DNA of 64,000 nucleotides from Olivibacter jilunii (lineage in GTDB: Bacteria > Bacteroidota > Bacteroidia > Sphingobacteriales > Sphingobacteriaceae), in NCBI RefSeq assembly GCF_900607235.1, contig NZ_LR027854.1, positions 248,001-312,000 of the forward strand, in the 5' to 3' direction. The translations under genes and the position numbers were made by a program. Numbering within the stretch: position 1 is the stretch's first letter; each line of letters starts with the position of its first letter. The notes under the pieces are model-generated. The model saw only the letters and a list, made by a program, of their open reading frames with translations, was not told the origin of the DNA and did no database searches. Of the stretch, positions 9,079-17,642 are shown piece after piece.

Positions 9079-9684
9079 TTATAGACTATGAAACCCCAAA
9101 TCTATGATGTTAAAAAGCATGTATAATAAAGGCAAAATAAAGTGATGTACCTTCACCAACTCGCTGAGCGACTGCATAGCCAATTGCTGATACTTAGCAA
9201 CTGATGCTGTAGAAATATTGAGAACACTTGCAATTTCAGGATTTTTTAGTCCTTGCTGTCTTAAGGCAAAAACACGCTGTTGCTGAGGTGGCAATTTACT
9301 CAACGCTTTATCGAGCGCTTCGTATGGGTCGTTCGGGCTCTCAGATTCAGATAAAATCTCGCTTTCCAACGCGTTTAAGTATTGTTTGTGTTTCTCTTGT
9401 GTCTGCGTAAGTTGTCTTATTTTGTTAAGGGTATGATTTCTGGCAATAATAAATAAATAAGATGTAAAGTTGGTTATCTCTGGAAGTTTAGCTCTGTGAA
9501 GCCATATTTTCAAAAAAACATCCTGGACGACTTCTAAGGTGCTTTCTCGATCATTTAATAGGGAGTGTACAAAGGCACCCAGTTCATGATGATACACGGA
9601 GAACAGATACTTAAAAGCTTGTTCATCACTTTTTGCAATCCTTTGCAATAAAACACGCTCATTCTGCAGTTTTGGTAACAACAT
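9079..9684 (-). CDS. ECF-type RNA polymerase sigma factor, Bacteroidota expansion family
   Basis: Directs RNA polymerase to the adjacent glycan-uptake genes. The 201-residue protein has sigma region 2 (about 25-95, AFKYLFSVYHHELGAFVHSLL, EVVQDVFLKIW) and region 4 (about 125-178, LPPQQQRVFALRQQGLKNPEIASVLNISTASVAKYQQLA). After region 4 comes a short hydrophobic tail (HFILPLLYMLFNIIDLGFHSL), unusual for a soluble sigma factor. First gene of the leftward set sigma, fecR, susC, susD, GH88. I saw no clear TAnnTTTG promoter before it. Confidence 0.94.
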   Translation of the reverse strand: MLLPKLQNERVLLQRIAKSDEQAFKYLFSVYHHELGAFVHSLLNDRESTLEVVQDVFLKIWLHRAKLPEITNFTSYLFIIARNHTLNKIRQLTQTQEKHKQYLNALESEILSESESPNDPYEALDKALSKLPPQQQRVFALRQQGLKNPEIASVLNISTASVAKYQQLAMQSLSELVKVHHFILPLLYMLFNIIDLGFHSL

Positions 9685-9699
9685 GAATTAGGTTTATCG

Positions 9700-9721
9700 T
9701 TAGCTTAATCTATAGAGCTAA
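9700..9721. repeat. Inverted repeat upstream of the ECF sigma gene
   Basis: TTAGCT and AGCTAA spaced by 10 bp, 16-37 bp before the sigma start codon. Could be an operator; only the symmetry supports this. The rest of the 212-bp divergent gap (9685-9896) is AT-rich. Confidence 0.3.
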
Positions 9722-9862
9722 ATTATGGCTTTTTCAATCAAAATCTAAATATTAGACAATAAAAAATTACAAAAGCAAAAAGCTTTGCGTCTAAAATTTG
9801 CTAAAATCCTGAATTTAAATGTTAAGAACCTTTAATAAAATACGATTAAAATGCAGCTAATT

Positions 9863-9876
9863 TGTAAACGTATACA
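9863..9876. promoter_or_regulatory. LacI-type operator-like palindrome in the promoter of the aldo/keto reductase
   Basis: TGTAAACGTATACA has the central CG and half-site layout of LacI/GalR operators. It lies 20-34 bp before the start codon, just after a possible -33 TTTG (9861-9864, shared bases) and before a weak -7 (TATTTTTT). No LacI gene lies in the window. Confidence 0.4.
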
Positions 9877-9896
9877 TTACATTTATTTTTTTAGTT

Positions 9897-10901
9897 ATGA
9901 TAAAATTGCCACGTCTTATTTACGGTACAAGCAGTTTAGGCAACCTATATGAAGCATTAGATATTGAAACTAAGCATGAAATTGTCAAGGCATGTGTGCA
10001 AAACGCTAAAGAAATCCCCGTATTTGACTGTGCGGGAAAGTATGGAGCCGGCTTAGCTTTGGAAACACTTGGAACGAGTTTAAAAAAGCTTGGCTTAACG
10101 AATGAAAAAGTACTGATTAGCAATAAACTTGGATGGTATCGTATTCCTTTAGCTAAAGGTGAGCAACCAAGTTTTGAGAAAGACGTGTGGAAAGATATTC
10201 GGCACGATGCCGTACAAAGGATAAGCTACCAGGGTATATTGGAGTGCTTTTATCAGGGTAACGAGCTGCTTAACGGTTTTATACCTCAGATGGTTTCTGT
10301 GCATGATCCTGACGAATATTTGGCAGCAGCGGACGGTATCAAAGAAGAAGAGCAGCGTTTTAAGAAAATATTACAAGCATACGAGGCACTTAATGAGTTG
10401 AAAGCAAAAGGCGAAGTTCATTCGGTAGGCATTGGTGCAAAAAACTGGAGGATTATCCAACGAATCAGTCCTTTAATCAAACTGGACTGGGTGATGATTG
10501 CAAATAGCTTAACCGTGCATCATCATCCGAAAGAGTTAGTGGATTTTATTATTGAGTTATCAAACAAAGGAGTTACCGTTATTAACTCGGCTGTATTCAA
10601 CGGCGGCTTTTTAGTGGGAAGTAATTATTATAATTACTGTTACGTGAACAGGGAGTCAGAAGGAGGACAGAAACTGCATCAATGGCGTACGCTTTTTTTC
10701 GAAATCTGTAAAAGACACCAACTTCAACCTGCCGTTGTTTGTGTTCAGTTTGGCCTGCAGCTACCTGGCATTAACAGCATTGCGCTAAACACTTCCAAAC
10801 CACACCATGTTGAACGAAATAGAGCAATGATTGATCAACGCGTAGATATGTGTGTTTGGAACGAATTAAAGGATGCGGGCCTGATTGCCTATTCAATTTA
10901 A
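9897..10901 (+). CDS. Aldo/keto reductase, L-fucose / D-threo-aldose 1-dehydrogenase type
   Basis: NAD(P)-dependent oxidation of an aldose to its lactone is the known role of the closest family type. The 334-residue (beta/alpha)8 barrel shows the AKR catalytic set: D and Y in VFDCAGKYGAG (about D44, Y49), K in ISNKLGW (about K77) and H in SVHDPDE. The C-terminal region FGLQLPGINSIALNTSKPHHVERN resembles fucose dehydrogenases. It stands alone, divergent from the sigma gene and convergent with the DUF4198 gene, with a LacI-type operator in its promoter. The family is clear; fucose as the substrate is a guess. Confidence 0.85.
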   Translation: MIKLPRLIYGTSSLGNLYEALDIETKHEIVKACVQNAKEIPVFDCAGKYGAGLALETLGTSLKKLGLTNEKVLISNKLGWYRIPLAKGEQPSFEKDVWKDIRHDAVQRISYQGILECFYQGNELLNGFIPQMVSVHDPDEYLAAADGIKEEEQRFKKILQAYEALNELKAKGEVHSVGIGAKNWRIIQRISPLIKLDWVMIANSLTVHHHPKELVDFIIELSNKGVTVINSAVFNGGFLVGSNYYNYCYVNRESEGGQKLHQWRTLFFEICKRHQLQPAVVCVQFGLQLPGINSIALNTSKPHHVERNRAMIDQRVDMCVWNELKDAGLIAYSI

Positions 10902-10906
10902 TATAG

Positions 10907-10942
10907 AGGTGTCTTCTATCTTGAAAGCAATAGAAGACACCT
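10907..10942. terminator. Bidirectional hairpin between convergent genes
   Basis: Perfect 13-bp arms (AGGTGTCTTCTAT / ATAGAAGACACCT) with a 10-nt loop fill the 47-bp gap between the aldo/keto reductase stop and the DUF4198 stop. Confidence 0.75.
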
Positions 10943-10948
10943 GCTGAC

Positions 10949-11665
10949 TTATTTTACTTCGAAGGAAAAAGTTGATCCAACCCAAGCTGCATCAAAATCT
11001 TTACCGTTGTGATTTCCGGTTACTTTTTCAAAATTCTGCGCTTCAGCCACGTAGCGACCTGGCCACAAAGGGAGAAAACTTAACATACCATTTTCGTCTG
11101 TCATCACTTCCTTCGACCATCCTTCAGGAGAGGCCACGTTTACAGGCTTGTTAGCAAGGGGTTTCCCATTCAAGTAAGCAAATAATTTAACCGGTTTGTT
11201 TTTGGCAAAAATTTCATGATTATCAGCATATAGCTTTAATCCATTTTCATTTAAACCAGCGTCTACTTTACTGGATTTGCCAATACTTACATAGGCAGAA
11301 GAAACGAAGTGATATTTGGTTGTACCCCCCAGTTCTGCCGCCTCGTGACTTACCATTAACGTATATACGCCCTCGTTTTCAGGGGTAAAGCTGCTACTGT
11401 AATACGCTTGCCCCGGAATCGTTTTTAACTGGCTCTTTTTTCCATCAGGAGCGACAAGCCAAAGCGTAAAATCCTTTACATCCGAGTACCATTTTTCGGG
11501 AGCATCCCGTTCATTGAGGGCAAATTCCCCGTAAAAAACCTTCACGTCATGGGCCGTTCCCAATTTGCCATAGGTCGCAGTTTCAATCCATAAAGCATGC
11601 GCTTGCACTTGTATATAAGTGAAGAAGCATAAACATACTAATAAGGTAGCTTTTAAAATTCTCAT
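10949..11665 (-). CDS. Exported DUF4198 (NikM-like) protein, probable metal-uptake accessory
   Basis: DUF4198 proteins are periplasmic and occur with nickel, cobalt and other metal uptake systems. I start it at 11665 (MRILKATLLVC), where a Sec signal ends at VQAHALW; the frame is open to 11773 without signal-like sequence. His and Trp right after the cleavage site (AHALWIE) could bind metal at the mature N terminus, as seen in this family. The 238 residues form two beta-sandwich parts (YGEFALNERDAPEKWY; DENGMLSFLPLWPGRYVAEA). Third gene of the TonB receptor cluster, with its own promoter. The metal is unknown. Confidence 0.8.
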   Translation of the reverse strand: MRILKATLLVCLCFFTYIQVQAHALWIETATYGKLGTAHDVKVFYGEFALNERDAPEKWYSDVKDFTLWLVAPDGKKSQLKTIPGQAYYSSSFTPENEGVYTLMVSHEAAELGGTTKYHFVSSAYVSIGKSSKVDAGLNENGLKLYADNHEIFAKNKPVKLFAYLNGKPLANKPVNVASPEGWSKEVMTDENGMLSFLPLWPGRYVAEAQNFEKVTGNHNGKDFDAAWVGSTFSFEVK

Positions 11666-11724
11666 GAATCTAATTCGTTTAATGTAGTGAACATAGCCTT
11701 GCTTAAGTGAGGCTAAGGTTTCAA

Positions 11725-11755
11725 CAAATATACATCTATTTAGATTTAGTACAAA
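11725..11755 (-). promoter_or_regulatory. Bacteroidota-type promoter for the DUF4198 gene with an inverted repeat in the spacer
   Basis: On the minus strand: -33 TTTG (11752-11755), 19-nt spacer, -7 TATATTTG (11725-11732). The spacer contains ATCTA-TT-TAGAT (11734-11745). A related TAGAT half-site occurs in the spacer of the TonB receptor promoter at 14800-14815, in the opposite arrangement, so one metal-responsive repressor could act on both. Confidence 0.6.
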
Positions 11756-11812
11756 TAAAAGACATAAAAACATTTTTTAGAAAACCGTATGAACCGGAAT
11801 CCAAAGGCAGCT

Positions 11813-12292
11813 TTACTTCGGTAGAATCTCTATCATAATACGTTGGAGGTCTTTTTTTCGAAGAAAACCATTATATCGGAACAGTAATTCATTTTTTTCA
11901 TTCAGTATGCAAATGGTTGGAAAGGAAATCTTTCCTGCTTCATCAGCACCGAGATAACTCGCCAGCGAATGTAAGCCTGTCGAGGCTCCATTTGGATTAT
12001 AGTGAAAGGTCTTCTTATTGAATTTTATAGGCTCTTTCTGTTCCGCATTCAATTGAAGGAAATAATACCCTTGTTTAATACCGATTGGCCAATCATCCCC
12101 GAGATAGTGCTCCATCGCTCTGCAGTACCTACACCAATCCGTACCAATTAATATAAGGACCAATCTTTTTTGCTTTTGTTGTAGATAGGGCAATCGATCA
12201 AAAGACACCGTATCTAAGGGTACTGCAAATAATGCGGTTACCCTTAGCACGATGGTACAAACCAGCAAACATAAAACTGTTCCTTTTTTCAT
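11813..12292 (-). CDS. Exported thioredoxin-fold protein
   Basis: Thiol-disulphide protein of the periplasm. The 159 residues begin with a signal peptide or anchor (about 1-24), then a compact thioredoxin fold with active site DWCRYC (C54, C57) and the cis-proline segment ISFPTICIL. It lies between the TonB receptor, whose plug carries its own C-x-x-C, and the DUF4198 gene. The context suggests reduction of receptor or metal-carrier cysteines. That partner is inferred. Confidence 0.85.
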   Translation of the reverse strand: MKKGTVLCLLVCTIVLRVTALFAVPLDTVSFDRLPYLQQKQKRLVLILIGTDWCRYCRAMEHYLGDDWPIGIKQGYYFLQLNAEQKEPIKFNKKTFHYNPNGASTGLHSLASYLGADEAGKISFPTICILNEKNELLFRYNGFLRKKDLQRIMIEILPK

Positions 12293-12315
12293 TCTTTAGC
12301 TATCAGAGATCAACC

Positions 12316-12368
12316 GTCGCCCTTCAGTTGCACTGAACCTTCTTCTCTGCTAACGTGAGTTGGGCGAC
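12316..12368 (-). other. Branched inverted-repeat structure between TonB receptor and thioredoxin genes
   Basis: Outer 7-bp arms GTCGCCC (12316-12322) and GGGCGAC (12362-12368) enclose an inner hairpin TTCAGT-TGC-ACTGAA (12323-12337). It sits in the 123-bp intercistronic gap. It could be a processing or attenuation element; there is no T tract, so a simple terminator is unlikely. Confidence 0.35.
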
Positions 12369-12415
12369 TCATTCACGATTTCCATACTCAACCATTTAAC
12401 TATTCAACGACTTCG

Positions 12416-14758
12416 TTAAATACGGATTCTGACACCAAGAAATCCTCTAATCCCTTGGTTTGGTCCATACGCGTAACCATCAGGATCAAACTGTAAACCA
12501 TATGGATTATCTGAAGTTGGCACAATCCGGCCATCACTGCCGTAAACCACCCCTCTATTAAATGGATCAAAAGATCGCGCAATCGGTGATTTTATACCTG
12601 CCCCCTCCCCTTCGGCTATGGCAGGCACACTTTTCGAAATCGTCCAATCTAATAAATTTTTAATTCCTCCGTATATTTCCCATTTGTCGCCTCCATGCCA
12701 AGTAAACTGAATATTCTGAATGCTCCATACTGGAGAATACTCCGGTCTAGGATCTAATTCACTCAGCAAAGCTAGGCGCATCGGGCCGTATATATTTCCT
12801 GTATAGTCTATTCCCAGATTCAGCGTCTTAATATGGTAAGACAAAGCCCAGGTAGCCGTCCAATTTTCGGTCAAGATGGGACGGAATTTCTCCATTGCCC
12901 CAGCCTCATTTCTTTCTTTATTGAAAACATTCATCCAAGTACCACCGGCGGTTAATTTCAGACCATTATACATCGCTAAATCTGCATTTAGACTAATACC
13001 TCGTGTAACACCATGGCCATCCAGGTTTCTGTAGATGATCTTTCTCGGATCCAAGTCATAATTCGGTAAGATCCGATTGTTGAAGTAGGTATACCATGCG
13101 GATGATTCAAAACTCAATAGATTTCCATCCCCAAGTTGTAATTTCTTAATATAATTCAAATTCACATTAACACTCCGCTCGGGCTTTAAATCCCCTTCAA
13201 TTTCTACATCGCGAGCGCCCGTTAAGGCGGCATGATCTTCTGTAAAGAGATTAACAACCCGGAAGCCTGTTCCGGCATTTAATCGAAGGATATCATTGTC
13301 CGTTATACTCCACTTATAAGCCATTCGCGGCGTAAAAATATCCCCATGATCCGAGTTATAATCATAGCGCATGCCGAGTAATAAACTGTGTTTATCGGCC
13401 AATTTTATTTCGTCCTGCAGAAAAACACCTGGCATAGTCATTTTACTGGCGTCATTAATGATTTCGCCGTCGTCTCCAACTAGTTCAGTCGCCGCAGTAT
13501 TGTCATTGTAGTAGGTATATCGCAAGGCGGCACCTATTAATAAATCATGTTTACCCAGTCGCTTATCCCAAGTCAGTTGTCCAAAAGCAATGCGCTGTTT
13601 AGCCAAATACCATTCATCACCGTAAACTGAGTTCTGATCATGGTTATTATAAGAAAACATAAAAAACATTTTTTCCTTTACGGGTAATTGATAGTTCCCC
13701 AAAACTTCCCATCTTTTAGTATAGATACTCTCGCCATACACTTTGTCACTTCCTCTAAACGATTTATTCCAAGTTGTTTGCCCTCCCCAACGATCTTCAT
13801 ATAAATATCTTCCTGCCAGCGAGAGCAAGCGATTCTCCTTTCGGTTAAAATTCCATTTCTGAAAAACGGATATTCGATTCTGCAGCGTCATATCCGTGAA
13901 ACCATCGTGGTTATGGTCTACTTTATCGGTAAAGTTAAAATAGTTTACTCCGGTCAATACATTCGCCTTCTTACCTATAGATTGGTTAAGACCAAGATCT
14001 GCATTGTATTCCCGCCAGCTTGTTCCGAAGATATCCGCAGATAATCTTGAAGCCTGTTGAGGCTTTTTGGTAATGATATTAATCAGCCCTCCAACCGCCT
14101 CCGAACCGTACAAGGAAGAAGCCGGACCCTTTACTACTTCCACCCGCTCTATAAGAGAGGAAGGTATCCCCGACAAACCATAAACGGTTGATAAACCACT
14201 TACAATAGGCATACCATCGATCAGAACCATAGTATAAGGACCTTCTAATCCGTTAATATGAATATCACCTGTATTGCACACATTGCAATTTATTTGTGGA
14301 CGGACACCGTTTACCATTTGCAACGCATCGAATACCGTTGCCGTTGGATTTTTTTTAAAAAAGTTATGATTATATACTTCTACAGGAACGGGAGTTTCCA
14401 ATCTATTCACTTCTTTCATCGTACCGGTAATCACCACTTCTTCCAATCCACCTTCTTCTTCCTCCATATTGAAATCCAACCTAATATCCTGTTGACCCGC
14501 AACCTGAACAACTTTCAACTGGCTCACAAAGCCTAAACGGCTAACCAAAAGCCGATATGTTCCATCAGGTAACCCCTCAAAAATATATTGGCCGGTACTG
14601 TCACTTACAGTCCCCCTTTTTGTATTCTCTATTTTAATTGTAGCACCCTCTAATGGTGCGCCAAGATGGAAAATACGACCTTCTATTGCAGTATCCGTTT
14701 GCGCTATAATAACTGTTCTCGTCAAGAGAAGAAAGAGAAAAAGGGTTATGTGCTTCAT
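12416..14758 (-). CDS. TonB-dependent outer membrane receptor with C-x-x-C in the plug (probable metal or metallophore uptake)
   Basis: Outer-membrane active transporter. The 780 residues hold a signal peptide (about 1-19), a carboxypeptidase-like domain (about 24-98, EGRIFHLGAPLEGATIKI), TonB-box-like EEVVITGTMKEV (about 106-117), a plug (about 120-235) and a barrel ending GVRIRI. It is not a SusC: it is shorter and has no SusD. The plug segment QINCNVCNTGDIHINGLEGPYTMVLIDGMP has C158 and C161 in a C-x-x-C, as in a group of Bacteroidota siderophore/haem/B12-like receptors. First gene of a cluster with the thioredoxin and DUF4198 genes. The promoter holds a perfect palindrome. Metal-related cargo is inferred. 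Confidence 0.88.
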   Translation of the reverse strand: MKHITLFLFLLLTRTVIIAQTDTAIEGRIFHLGAPLEGATIKIENTKRGTVSDSTGQYIFEGLPDGTYRLLVSRLGFVSQLKVVQVAGQQDIRLDFNMEEEEGGLEEVVITGTMKEVNRLETPVPVEVYNHNFFKKNPTATVFDALQMVNGVRPQINCNVCNTGDIHINGLEGPYTMVLIDGMPIVSGLSTVYGLSGIPSSLIERVEVVKGPASSLYGSEAVGGLINIITKKPQQASRLSADIFGTSWREYNADLGLNQSIGKKANVLTGVNYFNFTDKVDHNHDGFTDMTLQNRISVFQKWNFNRKENRLLSLAGRYLYEDRWGGQTTWNKSFRGSDKVYGESIYTKRWEVLGNYQLPVKEKMFFMFSYNNHDQNSVYGDEWYLAKQRIAFGQLTWDKRLGKHDLLIGAALRYTYYNDNTAATELVGDDGEIINDASKMTMPGVFLQDEIKLADKHSLLLGMRYDYNSDHGDIFTPRMAYKWSITDNDILRLNAGTGFRVVNLFTEDHAALTGARDVEIEGDLKPERSVNVNLNYIKKLQLGDGNLLSFESSAWYTYFNNRILPNYDLDPRKIIYRNLDGHGVTRGISLNADLAMYNGLKLTAGGTWMNVFNKERNEAGAMEKFRPILTENWTATWALSYHIKTLNLGIDYTGNIYGPMRLALLSELDPRPEYSPVWSIQNIQFTWHGGDKWEIYGGIKNLLDWTISKSVPAIAEGEGAGIKSPIARSFDPFNRGVVYGSDGRIVPTSDNPYGLQFDPDGYAYGPNQGIRGFLGVRIRI

Positions 14759-14786
14759 ATATACCTATTGTTTGTAATTTGAATCA

Positions 14787-14818
14787 CAAAACTATAAAAG
14801 TTAGATTAATCTAACAAA
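14787..14818 (-). promoter_or_regulatory. TonB receptor promoter with a 16-bp perfect palindrome between -33 and -7
   Basis: Minus strand: -33 TTTG (14815-14818), 20-nt spacer, -7 TAGTTTTG (14787-14794). The spacer is occupied by GTTAGATTAATCTAAC (14800-14815), a perfect palindrome that touches the -33 element. Its TTAG...CTAA ends resemble DtxR/MntR-family operators. Binding here would block polymerase. Symmetry and placement are seen; the identity of the repressor is inferred. Confidence 0.7.
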
Positions 14819-14915
14819 TAAAATAAAAATATTTACAATAGAAGTAAGGCCTGCCTTTATTTACAGGTCACCTCAATTTAACTTGCCTTTTTTCTAATTC
14901 TTACTATTGTGCCTT

Positions 14916-16166
14916 TTAGATACTTTTGACGGGTTTTATGACTATTAGTGTCAAGATAGAAGATAACAACAATGTACCTGCCATCAGAATATAAGAAGCC
15001 CCAAAACCATGTGTAACTCCATTTAGATATCCAACAATGTAAGCGCCAACAAAAGAACCTAAGGCTCCCATGCTATTGATCAGACCAAGCGCCCCCCCTG
15101 ATACATTTCTGGGTAAAATTTCGGTGATTACCGCAAAAAAAGGTCCGTAAGGAGCATACATAGATCCACCCGCAATTACCAGCAAAGAAAACGAAAGCCA
15201 AAAGTTAGTGGTGCCTATAAGGAAAGAACCATAAAAAGCTAAAGCGCTGATTAATAGAAAAGGCCAAACGTAGAGTCTTCGATTCATGCTTTTATCAGAA
15301 GCATAGGAGGCTGCAAGCATGGCCACAATCGCTAACAGATATGGCACCGACGATAACCATCCCGTTGTCACAATATCCATGTCCGGAGCTGCTTTAATAA
15401 TAGAAGGCAACCACATGACAAAGCCATATAAGCCCATACTCCAAAGGAAATATTGAAGGCATAATAAGATAACGGTCTTTGATCTAAATGCTTCTAAATA
15501 GTTTTTTACCGGCTTTATAGCTCGCTGTTCCTCCTGCAAACGACTCTCAATACTCTTTTTCTCTTCAGTATTTAGCCAGTTTGCCTCGTTTGGCTTTTCG
15601 TCAATCATTTTCCACCAAACAAAAGCCCAAACTATGGCGGGTGCGCCTTGTAGAATAAACATCCACCGCCAACCCAAGGCATGGATAAGGTAACCTGAAA
15701 GTACCGACATCCAAAGAACTGTTGCCGGATTTCCGAGTATCAAGAAGGTATTTGCCCTTGAACGTTCTTCTTTTGTAAACCATTGGCTTAGTAAAATAAG
15801 CATAGCGGGCATTACCGCACTTTCTACCACACCTAACATAAATCTTATAACAATGAGTAAGTTTACATTGTTAACCATGCCTGTGGCTGTTGCCAGAATA
15901 CCCCATAGGATAAGCGACCAAAAAATTAATTTCTTTGCACTTTTATGTGCTGCATAATGTGCTCCCGGTATCTGAAAGAAAAAATAACCGAGAAAGAAAA
16001 GCGACCCTAACAAGGATGATATACTAGGTGTAATTTTCAGATCCTCTGCCATACCACCGGCGGCGGCAAAGCCAAAGTTAGCACGGTCGAGATAAGCTAA
16101 ACTGTAGGTGATAAAGACAATCGGAATAATTCGATACCAGCGGGAGGGAGCTAATGTGTTAATCAT
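14916..16166 (-). CDS. MFS transporter, anion:cation symporter (ACS) family, sugar-acid type
   Basis: Inner-membrane H+-coupled uptake of an organic anion. The 416 residues give 12 hydrophobic helices; the ACS signature is clear (YLDRANFGFAAAGGMAEDLKI near the N terminus, FMLGVVESAVMPAM, WFTKEERSRANT, GWRWMFILQGAPAIVWA). ACS members import hexuronate, galactonate, glucarate and similar acids. Downstream of rraA-like and NTF2-like genes on the same strand, it fits import of the acid made by the exported dehydrogenase and dehydratase of this locus. The exact substrate is unknown. Confidence 0.9.
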   Translation of the reverse strand: MINTLAPSRWYRIIPIVFITYSLAYLDRANFGFAAAGGMAEDLKITPSISSLLGSLFFLGYFFFQIPGAHYAAHKSAKKLIFWSLILWGILATATGMVNNVNLLIVIRFMLGVVESAVMPAMLILLSQWFTKEERSRANTFLILGNPATVLWMSVLSGYLIHALGWRWMFILQGAPAIVWAFVWWKMIDEKPNEANWLNTEEKKSIESRLQEEQRAIKPVKNYLEAFRSKTVILLCLQYFLWSMGLYGFVMWLPSIIKAAPDMDIVTTGWLSSVPYLLAIVAMLAASYASDKSMNRRLYVWPFLLISALAFYGSFLIGTTNFWLSFSLLVIAGGSMYAPYGPFFAVITEILPRNVSGGALGLINSMGALGSFVGAYIVGYLNGVTHGFGASYILMAGTLLLSSILTLIVIKPVKSI

Positions 16167-16242
16167 TAGAGTAGAATTTATAATTGAATACTATAGAAAC
16201 GGGAATTCGCCCGATTGTGTATATACGTTCTGACAGAGGCCA

Positions 16243-16671
16243 TTATATTCGCACAGCCTGTCTGGCCAGTAAACGCCAGTGCCCCTCATGCAAATGCCAG
16301 ACCTGGAGTACTTTCAGATTAACTGTTCCGGGCGACTTACCCGCGTCATGCGTACGGGCAAAGAAATGGTGCCTTACAATCGCTGTTTTATCTTCTATGT
16401 CAATTTTTTCCTCCGTTAAATCAATCTGCAAGAATTTGAATTTTCCATTCACCATAGAAGCGATACAAGTTTCTCTGTCCTCAATTAAACCACTCGAATG
16501 TCCATAAGTTAGCAGTGGCGATGTTAATGCCTCAAACTTCGATTGATCGGGATGAAGCATGGTTTGACGAAAATCCTCTACAGCTTCCTTAACGGCTAAC
16601 TGATTAGATTGCCTAGCCTTATTTGAACAACTCATCAAAACCATAGCCGATATTATCAGATATTTATACAT
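16243..16671 (-). CDS. NTF2-like (DUF4440/SnoaL-type) lipoprotein
   Basis: A 142-residue protein with a lipobox (MVLMSC, Cys at about 15) followed by one cone-shaped NTF2 fold (AVEDFRQTMLHPDQSKFEALTSPLLTYGHSSG; VWHLHEGHWRLLARQAVR). Members serve as small-molecule binders, isomerases or unknown accessories. It lies 29 bp after the rraA-like gene and 76 bp before the MFS gene, so it is very likely co-transcribed with them. No function can be named. Confidence 0.82.
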   Translation of the reverse strand: MYKYLIISAMVLMSCSNKARQSNQLAVKEAVEDFRQTMLHPDQSKFEALTSPLLTYGHSSGLIEDRETCIASMVNGKFKFLQIDLTEEKIDIEDKTAIVRHHFFARTHDAGKSPGTVNLKVLQVWHLHEGHWRLLARQAVRI

Positions 16672-16700
16672 TTTTTTCCTTTAACTTGTCCGAAAGCAGT

Positions 16701-17642
16701 TTAGTAAAAATCCCGATTTTTTAAATAGGCATCCAATTCTTCTCTAGACATTGGCAGTTCGTCACCTGATAAGTTTTTCAACCAATTGATAAAGTCGTTT
16801 TTAATATCGTCTGTCCACTTACTATCGATCTGTCCGGAGAGGTATTTTTTCTCTCTTAATCGTTGGGCTCCGAAAGCGTCTCTTAGCATGGTAAATTCAG
16901 AACTGATTACTAAATCCTCTACAAGATGCGAAGGAATAAATATAGTTCCATATTTATTCGCCAAAACGGCATCTCCCGGAAGTACCGTTGCTCTGCCAAT
17001 CCGAATGGGTGCGTTAATAGTTGTTAAGGTCATTTCCATGATATACGAGGGATCTTGTCCTTTTGCCCATACGTTGAAACCTTTTATTTGACTTAACCCG
17101 TCCATATCTCGTACGGCACCCCAGAATATAACACCATTTTTTGAATTGGTATAAATGGTATTTCCAAGCATATCCCCAATCAATGTTCCATCGATAATTT
17201 TACCATAACTATCGGCAACGTACACATCACCCGGTACGAGTACATCAATGGGCCAAGTATTTGTACCTCCTTGAGTAGATCGTTTTTCTTTCAATCCCTG
17301 CTGCTTAATCTGTTCGACAAGGTCGGGTCTGGCAGGCATATATTGCGCCGTAACAGCCCTTCCGACCATTACCTGATCAGGGTACATAATCAGCTCCCAA
17401 TTGGCTTCAAACTGGTTATTATATTTCTGGCTTCTTAAATATCCCCAAGCTTGCTCCATGGATATTTTTTTTAATCTTTCTAAAAGATTATCAGGAATCT
17501 TTGGACGTCCATCGGGATACCGCTCGCCCTTCCACTGTGAAGTTAATGCGGTGATATATTCAGGAGACGATCCAACTTGTTGAGCGAATACCGTTGAAAC
17601 AAAAAAAACAAATGCTAAATAGCTTAAGATAATTTTTTTCAT
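16701..17642 (-). CDS. Exported RraA-family protein (HMG/oxoacid aldolase fold)
   Basis: RraA-fold proteins include class II aldolases that cleave 4-hydroxy-2-oxo acids to pyruvate plus a carbonyl compound. The 313 residues start with a Sec signal (about 1-20, STVFAQQ), unusual for a family best known from the cytoplasm. The core at about 90-245 keeps the active-site run GDMLGNTIYTNSKNGVIFWGAVRDMDGL, whose R-D pair matches the substrate/metal residues of the aldolases. A C-terminal extension of about 60 residues follows. Neighbours are sugar-acid genes, so cleavage of a 2-keto-3-deoxy acid in the periplasm is a testable idea. Catalysis is not proven by sequence alone. Confidence 0.85.
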   Translation of the reverse strand: MKKIILSYLAFVFFVSTVFAQQVGSSPEYITALTSQWKGERYPDGRPKIPDNLLERLKKISMEQAWGYLRSQKYNNQFEANWELIMYPDQVMVGRAVTAQYMPARPDLVEQIKQQGLKEKRSTQGGTNTWPIDVLVPGDVYVADSYGKIIDGTLIGDMLGNTIYTNSKNGVIFWGAVRDMDGLSQIKGFNVWAKGQDPSYIMEMTLTTINAPIRIGRATVLPGDAVLANKYGTIFIPSHLVEDLVISSEFTMLRDAFGAQRLREKKYLSGQIDSKWTDDIKNDFINWLKNLSGDELPMSREELDAYLKNRDFY

